Shown here piece by piece: positions 26,935 to 37,422 of a DNA stretch of 64,000 nt. The notes under the pieces are model-generated. The model did no database searches, had not been told where the DNA came from, and was given only the letters and a program-made list of their open reading frames with translations. The first letter of the stretch is position 1. Every line of letters begins with the position of its first letter. The translations under genes and the position numbers were made by a program. This stretch comes from Vibrio nitrifigilis (GTDB lineage: Bacteria; Pseudomonadota; Gammaproteobacteria; Enterobacterales; Vibrionaceae): the NCBI RefSeq assembly GCF_015686695.1, contig NZ_JADPMR010000004.1:1364001-1428000 (forward strand), in the 5' to 3' direction.

Positions 26935-29900
26935 CTATGCACTAAGTTTTTCTTTAGCAAGAGATTTTGCACCTGCAAAATCCAGTTTCCCTGTTCCTAA
27001 TACAGGAACCTGCTCTACTTGAAAAATAGCGCTCGGAATCATAAGTGCTGACATGCCTTTTTGATTCAACGTTTTCTTAATCTCCGCGGGCGCTTGTTCA
27101 CTTTCTGTAAGTAGCACTATCTGTTCACCTTTTTTCTCATCTGGTAAATTAACTGCCACCAAATTCATCTCTGGCTCACCAAGCAGCTCTTTAATGGTTT
27201 GCTCAACCGCACCAAGACTGACCATCTCCCCTGCCAACTTCGCAAAACGAGAGTAACGGTCAACAATGGTTAAGTATCCATCTTCATCTAAATGGCCTTT
27301 ATCGCCCGTTTTATACCAACGCATGCCATCAAGATTGACGATCACAGAATCAGTTTTCTCCGGATCATTTAAGTATCCTTTCATGATCTGGGCACCACCA
27401 ATCAAAATCAAACCATCTTCCCCTACCGGCAAGGTTTCAAGGCTAACCGGGTCAACAATACGGAAAGTGGTTCCTGGTAGAGCAAGCCCTACCGTGCCAT
27501 CTTTTGCCGCTTCTTGAATATAGGCCTGCTCACGAATCATATGCCCTGGCAAGTTAACACTGGCGACTGGTGTAGTTTCCGTCGTGCCATATCCTTCTAA
27601 GACCGGCACCATAAATTTCTGCTGAAACGCCTCTTTTACCGTTTTATCTAGTTTTTCAGCCCCTGATACTACAGCGCGCAGCGAATTAAACATCATTGGC
27701 TTAATCCTGCGATTGCGCTGATACATACCTAAGAATGTCGACGTCGCACACATCAGTGTGGCTTCGTATTTCGCAACCGCTTTTGCAATATTGTGGCCAT
27801 CAGTAGGATCAGGATGACAAATCACAGGGATCCCCTCCATCAATGGCAACATACCTGTTACGGTTAAACCGAAAGCATGGAATAAAGGAAGTGTTGCCAT
27901 AATACGATCTTCTTCCCGCACATTGAGTACATCTGATACCTGACGTAAGTTAGCCATGATATTTTTATGAGTAAGCATCACACCTTTCGGTGCTCCTTCG
28001 CTACCAGAAGAGAACAAAATCGCAGCGTTATCTTCCAGATCCGTTGGCTTACAAAAGAACGCATGAATCCATGCTGCAGGCAAACAAAGCGCTGCCGCGG
28101 TGGTCAACCATTTACGTAACGGGCTGATGCCCGTTTTTAGGTCTTCCAAGTAAAACCGTTCACAGCCACTTAAAATGGTTTCACAATCAATACCTCGTTT
28201 CTCAAGCTTGCTAATAAAACGGCGTGAGGTCACGATACTCTTAATTGCAGCACTCTGTTTAGCATTGCTGATCGCCTCAATAGATGACGTGTAGTTAATA
28301 TTCACCACCGTTTTACCCGCCATGAGGGCACCAATGTTAGTCATTAACCCAGGCGCAGAGGTTGGAACCAATAAACCTAAGTTCTGGCCCGGTAACGCTT
28401 GTAGTTTCTGCTTAACAAGTAAGCTACCGACTAAAAATTTGAAGTGTGACATTGGCGTCCCCGAGCTATCGACTACAGCCCAATCACTCGGTTTTGATTT
28501 CGCAGTTTCAATCCAAGTTTGCGGTAAGGTATCTAACGTTTCTGCATATTCATTCCAACTTGCTACCGACATTTCAAACACTTTTTGTTTAACTTGAGCG
28601 GCATCAGAATGAATGTCCATTGGCTCGCCAAACGCAGCGATGATGTCACGCTTGATACCGTTTTTACGCATTTTGCCAAGTTTCTTGGTTGAACGAGAAA
28701 ACGCACTGCCCCACATGCCGCGCAGATAGAATGGCACAATGACACCATTTGCGTCTTTGCAAGCACGTTCAAACCCTTTTTTGAATTCACCTAATTGGCC
28801 CAAGTGACTAATACGACCTTCAGGGAACAGACAAACGGTTTCACCGGCATTCAGTAGCTCCGTGACTTTAGCCAGAGCTTGCTTACTTTGTCCTGCAGAA
28901 ATAGGGATAACACCAAACAAGTCAAAAAACCATTTCAGATACCATTGCTGGTAAATGCTACGGTCCATAACAAAATAAACCTGTTTTGGTACTGCCATTT
29001 GAATAATCGCCCAATCCATCCAGCTAATATGGTTACCCAATAACAAAGTCCCCGTACCGGATTCAGGCAGATTATCAAAGCCCACCACTTTCAACCGGTA
29101 TTTATGTCCCAGTAAACGATTCATTAAACCACGCACTAAAGCTTGAGGTAATATGACAATCGCAAACAGCGCCACCAATACACTTAGACCAAACACCCCC
29201 CACAGTAGGTATTGAGCATCTAAAGAAGTGGTAGCAAAGAGTACGGTCAGCCCTAGAAACAATAACATACCAATGTTTTGAATGAAGTTATTGCCCGCCA
29301 GCACGCGCCCTATTTGAGATTCATTGGCATGAAACTGAATCAGTGCATTTAACGGTACCAGCATTAGTGCACCACCAAACCCAACCAACAGGAATAACAC
29401 GGCCATCAAGGTTAATGTGGTTACTTGAGCCAAGAAAAATAGGCTGATGCACACCACAACAGCCCCTGCAGGGATGAGAGAAATGTTGATATGTCGCACT
29501 GAATGTTTAGCCACGAAAGCGGAACCGAGCATCAAACCAATAATGGCCATAGCAATCACGCATTGAATGGCAAAGGTATTACCAATTCCAAGTGTTGATT
29601 TCGCATAGGAAGGAAACGCGGCGATTAGTACTTGGCTAATTGAAAGAAAGCAAGTGAGACCCAATACGGATTGCCAAATCGCTTTCTCTTTAAAAAGTAA
29701 TCGAATATTGCTGGTTAATGTTTTGCCCGTAGCATACTGACGCCATGGGAAACCTGTCACAGTGGTTTTTGATTGGCAGTTAGGTAAACGAAATGCTAGC
29801 ACACACTCAATAATGGAACCTAATACCAACAACCAGCCAATATTAGCGACATCTTGAAGTATTGCCGATGGCACAAGCGGCGTTGCCGAATTTAAATCAA

Positions 29901-30390
29901 ATTCAAACAGAGCAGAAAATGCAGCACTCCCTGCTAGCACCGCAATCATAGAGACTGCTTGCACCCAACCATTACCAGCACTTAAATACTCAGCGCCAAG
30001 TAATTCGCGTATATAACCGTATTTAGCGGGAGAATATGAAGCACTCTGCATCGCTAGAATAAAGGTTAAGGCGAACGCTGCATAAAAATGCCCAGTGTAG
30101 TAACAATAAGTAATGAGTAATGTCACTACAATGGCCAGCATCGCGCTACAGCGCATCACTTTGGCCTTGGGAAACCGATCCGCTAAATACCCAGATGGCG
30201 TAAATAGCATAACAAATGGTAATAAGATGAGTGCATTTACAATTGCCATCAGAAGCATTTGTTGATTGCCATCGTAACTTTTAAAAAGTGTATTCTGGAT
30301 GACGATTTTATGGCCAAAATCGACAAACGCATTAATAAATGCCACTAGTAAATAAGCGATAAAGCCTTTGTTTTTAAATAATCTGCTCAT
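26935..30390 (-). CDS. LplT-Aas fusion: lysophospholipid flippase / acyltransferase / acyl-ACP synthetase
   Basis: Recycles lysophospholipids in the inner membrane. Three parts in 1151 residues: an MFS-type flippase (about 1-410, 12 TM, as LplT); a PlsC-type acyltransferase (about 430-620, with GNHISWMDW for the HX4D catalytic motif and FPEGRISHLG); and an AMP-binding acyl-ACP synthetase (about 640-1151, with ILFSSGSEGAPKGVMLTHKN, GYGTTETTP and YKTGDKG motifs). In E. coli the first part is a separate gene. The frame opens at 30411, but GGGAAATGACA precedes the ATG at 30390 and the flippase starts there. Two palindromes lie just upstream. Confidence 0.9.
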   Translation of the reverse strand: MSRLFKNKGFIAYLLVAFINAFVDFGHKIVIQNTLFKSYDGNQQMLLMAIVNALILLPFVMLFTPSGYLADRFPKAKVMRCSAMLAIVVTLLITYCYYTGHFYAAFALTFILAMQSASYSPAKYGYIRELLGAEYLSAGNGWVQAVSMIAVLAGSAAFSALFEFDLNSATPLVPSAILQDVANIGWLLVLGSIIECVLAFRLPNCQSKTTVTGFPWRQYATGKTLTSNIRLLFKEKAIWQSVLGLTCFLSISQVLIAAFPSYAKSTLGIGNTFAIQCVIAMAIIGLMLGSAFVAKHSVRHINISLIPAGAVVVCISLFFLAQVTTLTLMAVLFLLVGFGGALMLVPLNALIQFHANESQIGRVLAGNNFIQNIGMLLFLGLTVLFATTSLDAQYLLWGVFGLSVLVALFAIVILPQALVRGLMNRLLGHKYRLKVVGFDNLPESGTGTLLLGNHISWMDWAIIQMAVPKQVYFVMDRSIYQQWYLKWFFDLFGVIPISAGQSKQALAKVTELLNAGETVCLFPEGRISHLGQLGEFKKGFERACKDANGVIVPFYLRGMWGSAFSRSTKKLGKMRKNGIKRDIIAAFGEPMDIHSDAAQVKQKVFEMSVASWNEYAETLDTLPQTWIETAKSKPSDWAVVDSSGTPMSHFKFLVGSLLVKQKLQALPGQNLGLLVPTSAPGLMTNIGALMAGKTVVNINYTSSIEAISNAKQSAAIKSIVTSRRFISKLEKRGIDCETILSGCERFYLEDLKTGISPLRKWLTTAAALCLPAAWIHAFFCKPTDLEDNAAILFSSGSEGAPKGVMLTHKNIMANLRQVSDVLNVREEDRIMATLPLFHAFGLTVTGMLPLMEGIPVICHPDPTDGHNIAKAVAKYEATLMCATSTFLGMYQRNRRIKPMMFNSLRAVVSGAEKLDKTVKEAFQQKFMVPVLEGYGTTETTPVASVNLPGHMIREQAYIQEAAKDGTVGLALPGTTFRIVDPVSLETLPVGEDGLILIGGAQIMKGYLNDPEKTDSVIVNLDGMRWYKTGDKGHLDEDGYLTIVDRYSRFAKLAGEMVSLGAVEQTIKELLGEPEMNLVAVNLPDEKKGEQIVLLTESEQAPAEIKKTLNQKGMSALMIPSAIFQVEQVPVLGTGKLDFAGAKSLAKEKLSA

Positions 30391-30401
30391 TGTCATTTCC
30401 C

Positions 30402-30420
30402 AATCGAACACCGTTCAATT
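30402..30420. promoter_or_regulatory. Operator-like palindrome 1 upstream of the LplT-Aas gene
   Basis: AATCGAACACCGTTCAATT, an imperfect inverted repeat centred about 21 bp before the start codon and overlapping the ribosome-binding region. Nearly identical to the perfect-armed copy at 30438-30456. Typical of TetR-family operators. Regulator not in this window. Confidence 0.6.
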
Positions 30421-30437
30421 AATTTAGGACCAACATT

Positions 30438-30456
30438 AATCGAACACTGTTCGATT
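30438..30456. promoter_or_regulatory. Operator-like palindrome 2 upstream of the LplT-Aas gene
   Basis: AATCGAACA-C-TGTTCGATT, a 9-bp perfect inverted repeat with one central base, 36 bp centre-to-centre from copy 1. Confidence 0.65.
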
Positions 30457-30514
30457 GTAAAGTGAAGATGTGAATGTTTTATATTCAGGTTATGAAATGG
30501 GATCAGAAACACAA

Positions 30515-30540
30515 AAAGAGGGCCATTGACTGCCCTCTTT
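30515..30540 (-). terminator. Terminator of the flotillin/TelA operon
   Basis: AAAGAGGGC pairs with GCCCTCTTT (9 bp, 8-nt loop). On the minus strand TTTTT follows, 64 bp after the telA stop. Confidence 0.85.
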
Positions 30541-30603
30541 ATCACTGTTTCTAATTTTGATGTGATTAACCGCATCAAATTTCCTTATTCAAAACATTCA
30601 GAT

Positions 30604-31791
30604 TTATTCCAACGTTTGAGCCAGTGCTGTTTTTAGTTCTTGCTCTGCTTGTTCAATCAATAACTGTGCTTGTTCCCGCTGTGCTCGGCCTTCTTTTACT
30701 CGCGCTAAGGTATTATTCAACGTATCAATAGTCAGTTGGTTAACAACTTGTAAAGATTCAATATCCAAAATGCCGCGCTGATAGTTTTCCGCAATTTGCT
30801 CTTCCAAGACTTTCAACTTTTGTGCATTCTGCTGATATTGCGCATTGGTATAATCTTTCACAGCTCGAGTCACCTTGAGCGCTTTTTCTTTTTCATAGTT
30901 AGAAATCGCGATCAAAAATTGACGTTTCCATAGAGGGAAGGTGTTGTACACGATATCCTGTATATCTTCCATGAGCATTTTATTGCCCTCTTGAGACAAA
31001 CGAATCTGAGGTGCCGTTTGAATGGCCGCTAATCGAGTGAGCGCCAAGTTATGCACACGCTTTTCTAAACGTGCCACCGCTTGAGTAGCATCGCGGTATT
31101 TTTGGGTATCTAACGCATCACCACTGGCTTGAGATTGAGCGAGTAACTGAGGTAACACGACTTGATTCAGTTCAGATAACTTAAACTTACCTGCTTCTAT
31201 GTAGGTTTCGAGCCCTTTTAATAACTCTAAGTTGTGGTTATACAATCCATCCAACTGATTAATATCATGAGCCAGTTTTGCTTCTTGCCCTTCTAGTTTT
31301 TCAGCGAGAGAATCAATGTGATCTTTAACTGAATCAAAGCTAGCCGAGAACTTTTTAAACGAATCAAAAAGCTCCCCGATCAAAGGCAATTTCGCGAGAA
31401 AACTGTCTCTGCCTAACCCATCAAAATCAGTGGAATCCATTGATGAAATCATCGCCTGTAGCACTTCCCCAGCTTCTCCGGAATCTCTAATGCGAATTTG
31501 ATCAAGAATCTCATCCGAAAACGAAGTAATAGTTTCCAAGGCTTCTTTACCAAATGTGATAGTGGCAACCGTATCAAACGGATCAAACTTTTGCGCTACC
31601 TCAGCCGCTTCTGGAGACACAGCCATCTCTACTTTAGGAACCGGATCTTCTTGAATTTGGTTGGCGTGAACTGACACGTCATTTTTTGAATCAGCAAGTG
31701 TAGGTTGTGCGTCAACATGAGACGTTAAATCAGGCTCATTCAAGTTAGGAGCATCAACTGCTGGTTTTGATTCAGGTGTAGATTCAGTCAT
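30604..31791 (-). CDS. TelA/KlaA family protein (toxic anion resistance)
   Basis: A 395-residue cytoplasmic, mostly helical protein of the TelA family, linked by some members to tellurite and antibiotic tolerance. Its biochemical role is unknown. After an acidic, Pro/Ala-rich low-complexity N-terminus (about 1-65), the family core runs to residue 380 (SFLAKLPLIGELFDSFKKF, VVLPQLLAQSQASGDA, TFPLWKRQFLIAISNYEKEKA). The frame extends to 31890, but AAGGAGAATACCACC before the ATG at 31791 sets the start. Last gene of the five-gene operon, 13 bp after the PLD gene. Confidence 0.88.
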   Translation of the reverse strand: MTESTPESKPAVDAPNLNEPDLTSHVDAQPTLADSKNDVSVHANQIQEDPVPKVEMAVSPEAAEVAQKFDPFDTVATITFGKEALETITSFSDEILDQIRIRDSGEAGEVLQAMISSMDSTDFDGLGRDSFLAKLPLIGELFDSFKKFSASFDSVKDHIDSLAEKLEGQEAKLAHDINQLDGLYNHNLELLKGLETYIEAGKFKLSELNQVVLPQLLAQSQASGDALDTQKYRDATQAVARLEKRVHNLALTRLAAIQTAPQIRLSQEGNKMLMEDIQDIVYNTFPLWKRQFLIAISNYEKEKALKVTRAVKDYTNAQYQQNAQKLKVLEEQIAENYQRGILDIESLQVVNQLTIDTLNNTLARVKEGRAQREQAQLLIEQAEQELKTALAQTLE

Positions 31792-31804
31792 GGTGGTATT
31801 CTCC

Positions 31805-32515
31805 TTAATGCTCGTTTGAGCGATGCCTGGGAAATTGCTTCCACAGTTTTTCAAACTGTTGCTGGAAAGCAGTAATAAAGCGCTGATCATCGGTTAAGGT
31901 AATGTCTTCTTGGTTGTATCTAGAAGCACTTCGAGTCCAGTTAAAACTGCCATTAATCATGCGTATACCATCAAAGATCGCAAATTTGTGGTGCATGTGA
32001 TAATCCGATGTATCTATCTTCACTTGCACTCCTTTACGAGCGAGATAATCCACGTCACTTCCAGCATCAAACCGCTTGTTGCGATCAGTAATCACTCGGA
32101 CTTCAACGCCTCGTTCATGAGCTTTAATAATGTGTTTAGTCAAATCATCATCTGCAATCGTAAAGACACAGATATCAATATGATTCCGAGCTAACTTAAG
32201 CTGTTCAACAATACCGTTGAAACAGTCTTTTCCCGGTGAAAACCAACTGCCAGCGATCTCATTGACTTGGGTTTCACGTGCTGTATCTAAAATTTTCACA
32301 ACACGCTCTAACCACCGAATAACTTGGCAAGCATCTTCACCCGATTCAACGGCTTCATGCGCTAAACGAAATGACTGATTGCGTAAATACGCACGCTCTT
32401 CATCAGAACAGTTTAGGTGCGCCAATTTCTGTTTGAGATCTTTACGCTCTTGATCATCCAATCGAACATCGGCAATCGACGCCTTTAACCACTGTTCCCA
32501 CTGTTGCTGATTCAT
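31805..32515 (-). CDS. PLD-fold protein with one HKD motif
   Basis: A 236-residue cytoplasmic protein. Residues 1-80 are helical (DDQERKDLKQKLAHL...). The rest is a phospholipase-D-like domain with a single HKD motif, HHKFAIFDG, followed by INGSFNWT (about 185-215). Single-motif PLD proteins usually dimerise to make one active site and act as nucleases or phospholipases. Its start overlaps the stop of the large ATPase gene by 4 bp (ATGA), so the two are translated together. Confidence 0.85.
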   Translation of the reverse strand: MNQQQWEQWLKASIADVRLDDQERKDLKQKLAHLNCSDEERAYLRNQSFRLAHEAVESGEDACQVIRWLERVVKILDTARETQVNEIAGSWFSPGKDCFNGIVEQLKLARNHIDICVFTIADDDLTKHIIKAHERGVEVRVITDRNKRFDAGSDVDYLARKGVQVKIDTSDYHMHHKFAIFDGIRMINGSFNWTRSASRYNQEDITLTDDQRFITAFQQQFEKLWKQFPRHRSNEH

Positions 32516-35500
32516 GCGCCCGTATCTCCTGAAACTTTATCTCTTGAGGTATCACTTCCTGAAAAGCGGGCCGACACACCAGACACGTATTGGTTTAGCA
32601 TTGCTAATTGCTGTACCACTTGACCCGCGCGATCCTCAGAATCTCCCATCATTTGCTGACGCTGATAACTCTGTTTGATCTCGTCCCAGCGTGCTCGTTG
32701 TGCTTTAGTCATATTGCCGCGCAGTTCAGCGAGTTTAAGCAAGTTTTCCTCTGTGCCATTAGCAAGGGTTTGAGCTTCGCCTTGGTAGTGATCTTGAATA
32801 AGGGTATCCAGTTCTTCATCGGTCATGACTGATGAAATTTTCTCTGCCAACTTATTCATATTTCGATAAGATCCTTGCAGCTTAAATGCAGGCTCAACCC
32901 GGTAATCATCTGCAGTTGCAGCGGATTGAATATATTGTTGGTTCACCTTAAGAACGGTCTGCTGCACACGCATTAATTTTTGCAACGTCGTGACCACTTC
33001 ATTAGCTTGCGTCGCTGAATAAGAGTGTGTCATCTCACTCAATGCAATACTCTCCCCTTGTGCCATACGAACAAAACGGTACAAATCATTCAGATCGCGA
33101 GTCGCGAGCGGAGCTAATACTGAATTTGAAGTTAGAGAGTTTTCAATGAAACTCAAAGCAAACGCATTCCCCTGATCAGACAACATATCGCCCAAGTTAT
33201 AAATATCAGCACGGTTGGCTAACATATCGGGAATACGGAACGCCTCACCCGTTTCTGTATACGGGTTACCCGCCATTACCACGGCAAACTTTTTACCGCG
33301 CATATCGTAAGTTTTGGTTTTACCTTGCCAAGTTCCATCGACCCGACGTGTTCCGTCACACAAGGAGATGAATTTTTGGAGCAATTCTGGGTTGGTGTGC
33401 TGAATATCATCGAGATAAAGCAACACGTTATTACCCATTTCAAATGCCAAGTTGATTTTTTCAATCTCGCGAGCGGCGTTTTGATCCGGAGCTAGGGCAG
33501 GATCCAACGATGTTACTTGGTGGCCAATCGAAGGACCGTTAACTTTCATGAATACCAAACCCAATTTAGAGGCAACGTATTCAATCAAGGTAGTTTTACC
33601 GTAACCTGGAGGAGAGATGAGCAGTAGCATCCCCATTAAGTCGGTGCGTTTTTTATCGCCCAACGTTCCCATCTGTTTCGCTAAGTTATCGCCAATTAAC
33701 GGTAAATAACTATCACTAATCAGTTTATTACGTACAAATGAAGTTAATGGACGCGGCTTAAATTCCTGCAAGCGAAACTGTTGTTTTGCTTGGCTTAATA
33801 GCGCTGAACGTTTTTCTAGATAAGCATTAAAGCGTGGCACAATCACACTACGATGGTGTTCGCAGCGACGAATAAAATCATCCAATACTAACGGTAAAGC
33901 CCCTTGTTTAATCCGCTTATGCTCACCGAGTAAATCGGCGACTTTACCGGTTAAAGAAAAAGACACGCTACTCAATAGTTGTTGTGACAAGGTTTTACAC
34001 ATCGCGATGGCTGCCGCTTCCAACACAAACGCTTCGCCAGTCTTATTTTGTTTAGTGTAAGGAGTTAGCCATTGCACATGATCGGTAAATGCAGCGGCCA
34101 TTGGCATCTCTTTCGCATTCCAACCCAAGCTACGTCGAAACTGAAGATAATCTTCGCTTAATTGAAATGCATCTTGGCTTACTTCAATTCTTGGCACTTT
34201 ATCGGCTAAGATTTGAATCAAGTAATCGGCAGCTTCATGGGCATATTTGACCTCTAATTGAGGGAGTAATACCTCTTGCAGCGCAGAGTATGCATCAGCA
34301 GATTGTAAATGATCTCTCAGTAAAACAGCGTTGACCGCTTGCTCATGCCACTGAGATGTATCCTCTTGCTCTAGTAACCAAATAAGTGCTGCGGCGCGGG
34401 CACCTTGACTATAACGTAACAACCCAGCACGTTGATAAATGGGCAACATGGTCGACAGTATCTGCGCGGCATCATGGTCATGGATACCTTTCACATATCC
34501 CTCTTTATAACGAGGAGCAGCAAAACGCTGGATCAGATCTTTTAACGATTGCTCTTGGAGAGCTTGATACAAGCGGTCGAGTGAAAGATCATTCTGGTGA
34601 TGTTGCGCAGCATGCAATATCAAATAAGCTAGGTATTCACCACGATACACATGCTCACTTTCTGATGTGACATCCAGTTTAGCGATGTCTTGGAGTTGCA
34701 GAAACTCTTGATCTTCTATCGGCTGATAAAAATCAGTACCTGAAATATGGGTGCATAGTTGCTCACTTTGTTCAATTAAACTTAAATCTAACCCCTGTTG
34801 GTTCACACTAAAACGGTGCTTACCAAGGCGTAAAACTTTACCACCTTGTTCAAATATATCTTGATTATCACGCATCGAGCGTAGTGACTGATCTTGCAGT
34901 GACTTCAATTTAGCGTCGATACTATCCGCTTTTACACTATCACCTAGTTCCCTGATTGATTCAGAAAGTTGGTGCAGTTTCATCACCATAGCATCGGTTG
35001 CAAAATAACTATTAAGTCCAGCAACATCATCAAAGCGATCGATACGTTTTTCAATGCTATTTAACGTGACGTTCGCAGCTTGTTGTAAGTTCTGAACTCG
35101 ACGTTGCTGCGCAGCGACTAATTGCTGCTTGTGATTATCTAATGTCGACTGAATTTCATCGCGCTTGGTGTAGATTTCCGCGAGGAATTGGTCAAAGTCA
35201 GCGAAACGAGACTCCAACTTATCTAACTGACCAATCAAACGAGCTAACTGATTGTCGCACTCGTCTGGCGTGGTTGCCTGCTCCATGGCAGTACTCACCG
35301 CCTGTCCGAGCAATTTAAATTGGGCACTGAATTCTGCTTGAGCTTCTTCGCTTTGTAATGACTGACCTTTGGCGCGTAACTTAGCGGATAACGCATTCAA
35401 TAGTGACGACACTTCCGTCGTCAGATCCAAGATCCGGGTAGATTGCGTTGGATCTTCAGTTTCGATATCCGTCACTTCCTCTGTGACTAACTGCAACTGC

Positions 35501-37407
35501 GAACGCAGCTCATCCACTTCCTGCTGCAAATCATTTAACTCAGCGGTTTTTTCTGTGGTTTCGAGCCTAGTTTCAATGTCCGCAATGGTGTGTTTATACG
35601 GTTGGTAAGCTTTCTCTTCTTGCAACAGGAGTAATAAACGATGATTCAGTTCATCACGCTGTAACTGCAGTTGCTCCAACATCTCATCGACACTTACCGT
35701 ATCCATATAGTGTTGCTGGCGCAATGACATCACCGATCCGACTTCCGTTTTCACCTCGGCTAAAAGCGCAAGTAATGCATTAGCCTGCTCTTTAGGTGTT
35801 AATTTAATCTTACCGATTAACTCTGCTACATGCTGCTGTTGCTGCTCTAAACTTTGTGCTGCTGCGATCTGGAGTTGCTGAACCTTGGCAAACTCATCAA
35901 TGATATTATCCGAGGTTTCGACAATCTCATGAATTGAGTCGCCAATTCCTAATGCATAGTGGTGCTTAAGCCAGTGGTAATGATCGAGGGTGGTATGACA
36001 CTGCTTAAGTAACATTTCATACGCAGCTTGGGTGACCTCTTCATTGAGCGTAAGCTGACATATAGACAGTATTGATGATAACGCGCGAACCAATTCAGCA
36101 TTACCCAAATTGAAGAGAGGACTTGAACCGTCCGCCTTCGCATTTTCTTGCGTATAAAATTCAGGAGTACAATACGGTGTATTCCAAATTTGCAGCGGAT
36201 GAATAGTCGAAGCTTCTGGATTTTCTGCTGCCTGAAAAACGAGCATTCGTCCATCCGAATAGAGGCTAAATCCATAGCTATCGAGTGGAGCAGAAAAACG
36301 TTTCTCAATCATGTTATAAGAAAAAGAAACGTAGGCACCCTTCGCTTTATTAAAAAAGTAATAGATAACATCTTCGCCATTTGGCGACGCTATTTTTTGG
36401 AAGAATTCTAGATCCTTCCAAGGAATATCAAACAGCTTGTAATCGCCATTGGCTAACACGTAGCCATGGGCAAGTAAAATGCCATGGTTTTCCGGCAGAA
36501 CTTTCGCGCTTCGTCCTAACGAATCAGCCCGAACGACCGATTGATTCATTGGGTTATAAATAAAGTAACGATGCTTTTTCTCACGGTGAGGCTTAATCCG
36601 CAGTACAATTAACTCACCCACGAAGGCATAATCAATGCTCGCATCGGCAACACTTTGATGCGGATCTTCCACTTCTTCGCTATAAATCCCTTTCCCATCT
36701 TCGGTGTTATCTTCGACCTTAATAGTTAAATCACCTCCCACACATTCAACAAAGAGCTTATCTTGTATCGAAACATGGGGGTGAGTACCAAGAATATGGT
36801 TGTCGCGTGTGGTCGCAATCCAATCAAAATCAAATTGCGGCACACTCTCTAATGTCGTGTGACCAAGAGCGTCCAGGTAGGTAACCGATTCTCCATTAAC
36901 TTGAAAGCGAAACACCTTACGGTCATCAGGTCGCATCCCGATTTGAAAGACCACATAAAGCGTACTTTCTTGACGAGAGATTTGCTGTAACTTCGCGTCA
37001 CTGTAATAGGTAAATAGCTCGGTGAATTCATGGTGGAATCGGTCATCTGCCAAGAAGCTCTCATGTACCGATAAAGGTTCAACACGGAAAATGCCATCAT
37101 TTTCGTGCAGTTGATATAAACCAAAGACATCGTTAAGTTCAGGCACGGCTTTTAAACCAACTTTTACCTGATAACCAAACAGCAGTTGGTTACTAACTTG
37201 CGCCATATCGATGGGAATACAACGTGCTTCGGTTTGCACATTAGCCTTCCCAACCAAAGTCATTTCCTGACCACCGAAAATTTGTTGACGCTCTTGATTA
37301 AATGATTTGGCGAGCGATTTAAGCTGCTCACCTTGTTGTGCTAAACGGGATTTTAGAACCTCGTATGCACCACCTTCTGTGACTGCTTGCTGTGTCTTTT
37401 CTGACAT
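32512..37407 (-). CDS. Giant AAA ATPase, DUF3686 type ('DNA repair ATPase')
   Basis: A 1631-residue protein, the largest in the window. The N-terminal 420 residues are beta-rich, with repeated short strands including IYYFFNKAKG, and fit DUF3686. A long coiled-coil region follows (about 480-830, QL/EE-rich heptads). The AAA domain is C-terminal: Walker A PPGYGKTT with K1271, Walker B LLYLDDIQ with D1333/D1334, sensor-like VVMAGNPY. 'DNA repair' is a database label without experimental backing known to me. The operon suggests membrane-linked work with flotillin, PLD and TelA. No membrane segment seen. Confidence 0.85.
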   Translation of the reverse strand: MSEKTQQAVTEGGAYEVLKSRLAQQGEQLKSLAKSFNQERQQIFGGQEMTLVGKANVQTEARCIPIDMAQVSNQLLFGYQVKVGLKAVPELNDVFGLYQLHENDGIFRVEPLSVHESFLADDRFHHEFTELFTYYSDAKLQQISRQESTLYVVFQIGMRPDDRKVFRFQVNGESVTYLDALGHTTLESVPQFDFDWIATTRDNHILGTHPHVSIQDKLFVECVGGDLTIKVEDNTEDGKGIYSEEVEDPHQSVADASIDYAFVGELIVLRIKPHREKKHRYFIYNPMNQSVVRADSLGRSAKVLPENHGILLAHGYVLANGDYKLFDIPWKDLEFFQKIASPNGEDVIYYFFNKAKGAYVSFSYNMIEKRFSAPLDSYGFSLYSDGRMLVFQAAENPEASTIHPLQIWNTPYCTPEFYTQENAKADGSSPLFNLGNAELVRALSSILSICQLTLNEEVTQAAYEMLLKQCHTTLDHYHWLKHHYALGIGDSIHEIVETSDNIIDEFAKVQQLQIAAAQSLEQQQQHVAELIGKIKLTPKEQANALLALLAEVKTEVGSVMSLRQQHYMDTVSVDEMLEQLQLQRDELNHRLLLLLQEEKAYQPYKHTIADIETRLETTEKTAELNDLQQEVDELRSQLQLVTEEVTDIETEDPTQSTRILDLTTEVSSLLNALSAKLRAKGQSLQSEEAQAEFSAQFKLLGQAVSTAMEQATTPDECDNQLARLIGQLDKLESRFADFDQFLAEIYTKRDEIQSTLDNHKQQLVAAQQRRVQNLQQAANVTLNSIEKRIDRFDDVAGLNSYFATDAMVMKLHQLSESIRELGDSVKADSIDAKLKSLQDQSLRSMRDNQDIFEQGGKVLRLGKHRFSVNQQGLDLSLIEQSEQLCTHISGTDFYQPIEDQEFLQLQDIAKLDVTSESEHVYRGEYLAYLILHAAQHHQNDLSLDRLYQALQEQSLKDLIQRFAAPRYKEGYVKGIHDHDAAQILSTMLPIYQRAGLLRYSQGARAAALIWLLEQEDTSQWHEQAVNAVLLRDHLQSADAYSALQEVLLPQLEVKYAHEAADYLIQILADKVPRIEVSQDAFQLSEDYLQFRRSLGWNAKEMPMAAAFTDHVQWLTPYTKQNKTGEAFVLEAAAIAMCKTLSQQLLSSVSFSLTGKVADLLGEHKRIKQGALPLVLDDFIRRCEHHRSVIVPRFNAYLEKRSALLSQAKQQFRLQEFKPRPLTSFVRNKLISDSYLPLIGDNLAKQMGTLGDKKRTDLMGMLLLISPPGYGKTTLIEYVASKLGLVFMKVNGPSIGHQVTSLDPALAPDQNAAREIEKINLAFEMGNNVLLYLDDIQHTNPELLQKFISLCDGTRRVDGTWQGKTKTYDMRGKKFAVVMAGNPYTETGEAFRIPDMLANRADIYNLGDMLSDQGNAFALSFIENSLTSNSVLAPLATRDLNDLYRFVRMAQGESIALSEMTHSYSATQANEVVTTLQKLMRVQQTVLKVNQQYIQSAATADDYRVEPAFKLQGSYRNMNKLAEKISSVMTDEELDTLIQDHYQGEAQTLANGTEENLLKLAELRGNMTKAQRARWDEIKQSYQRQQMMGDSEDRAGQVVQQLAMLNQYVSGVSARFSGSDTSRDKVSGDTGA

Positions 37408-37422
37408 ACTAAACCCTTTAAA

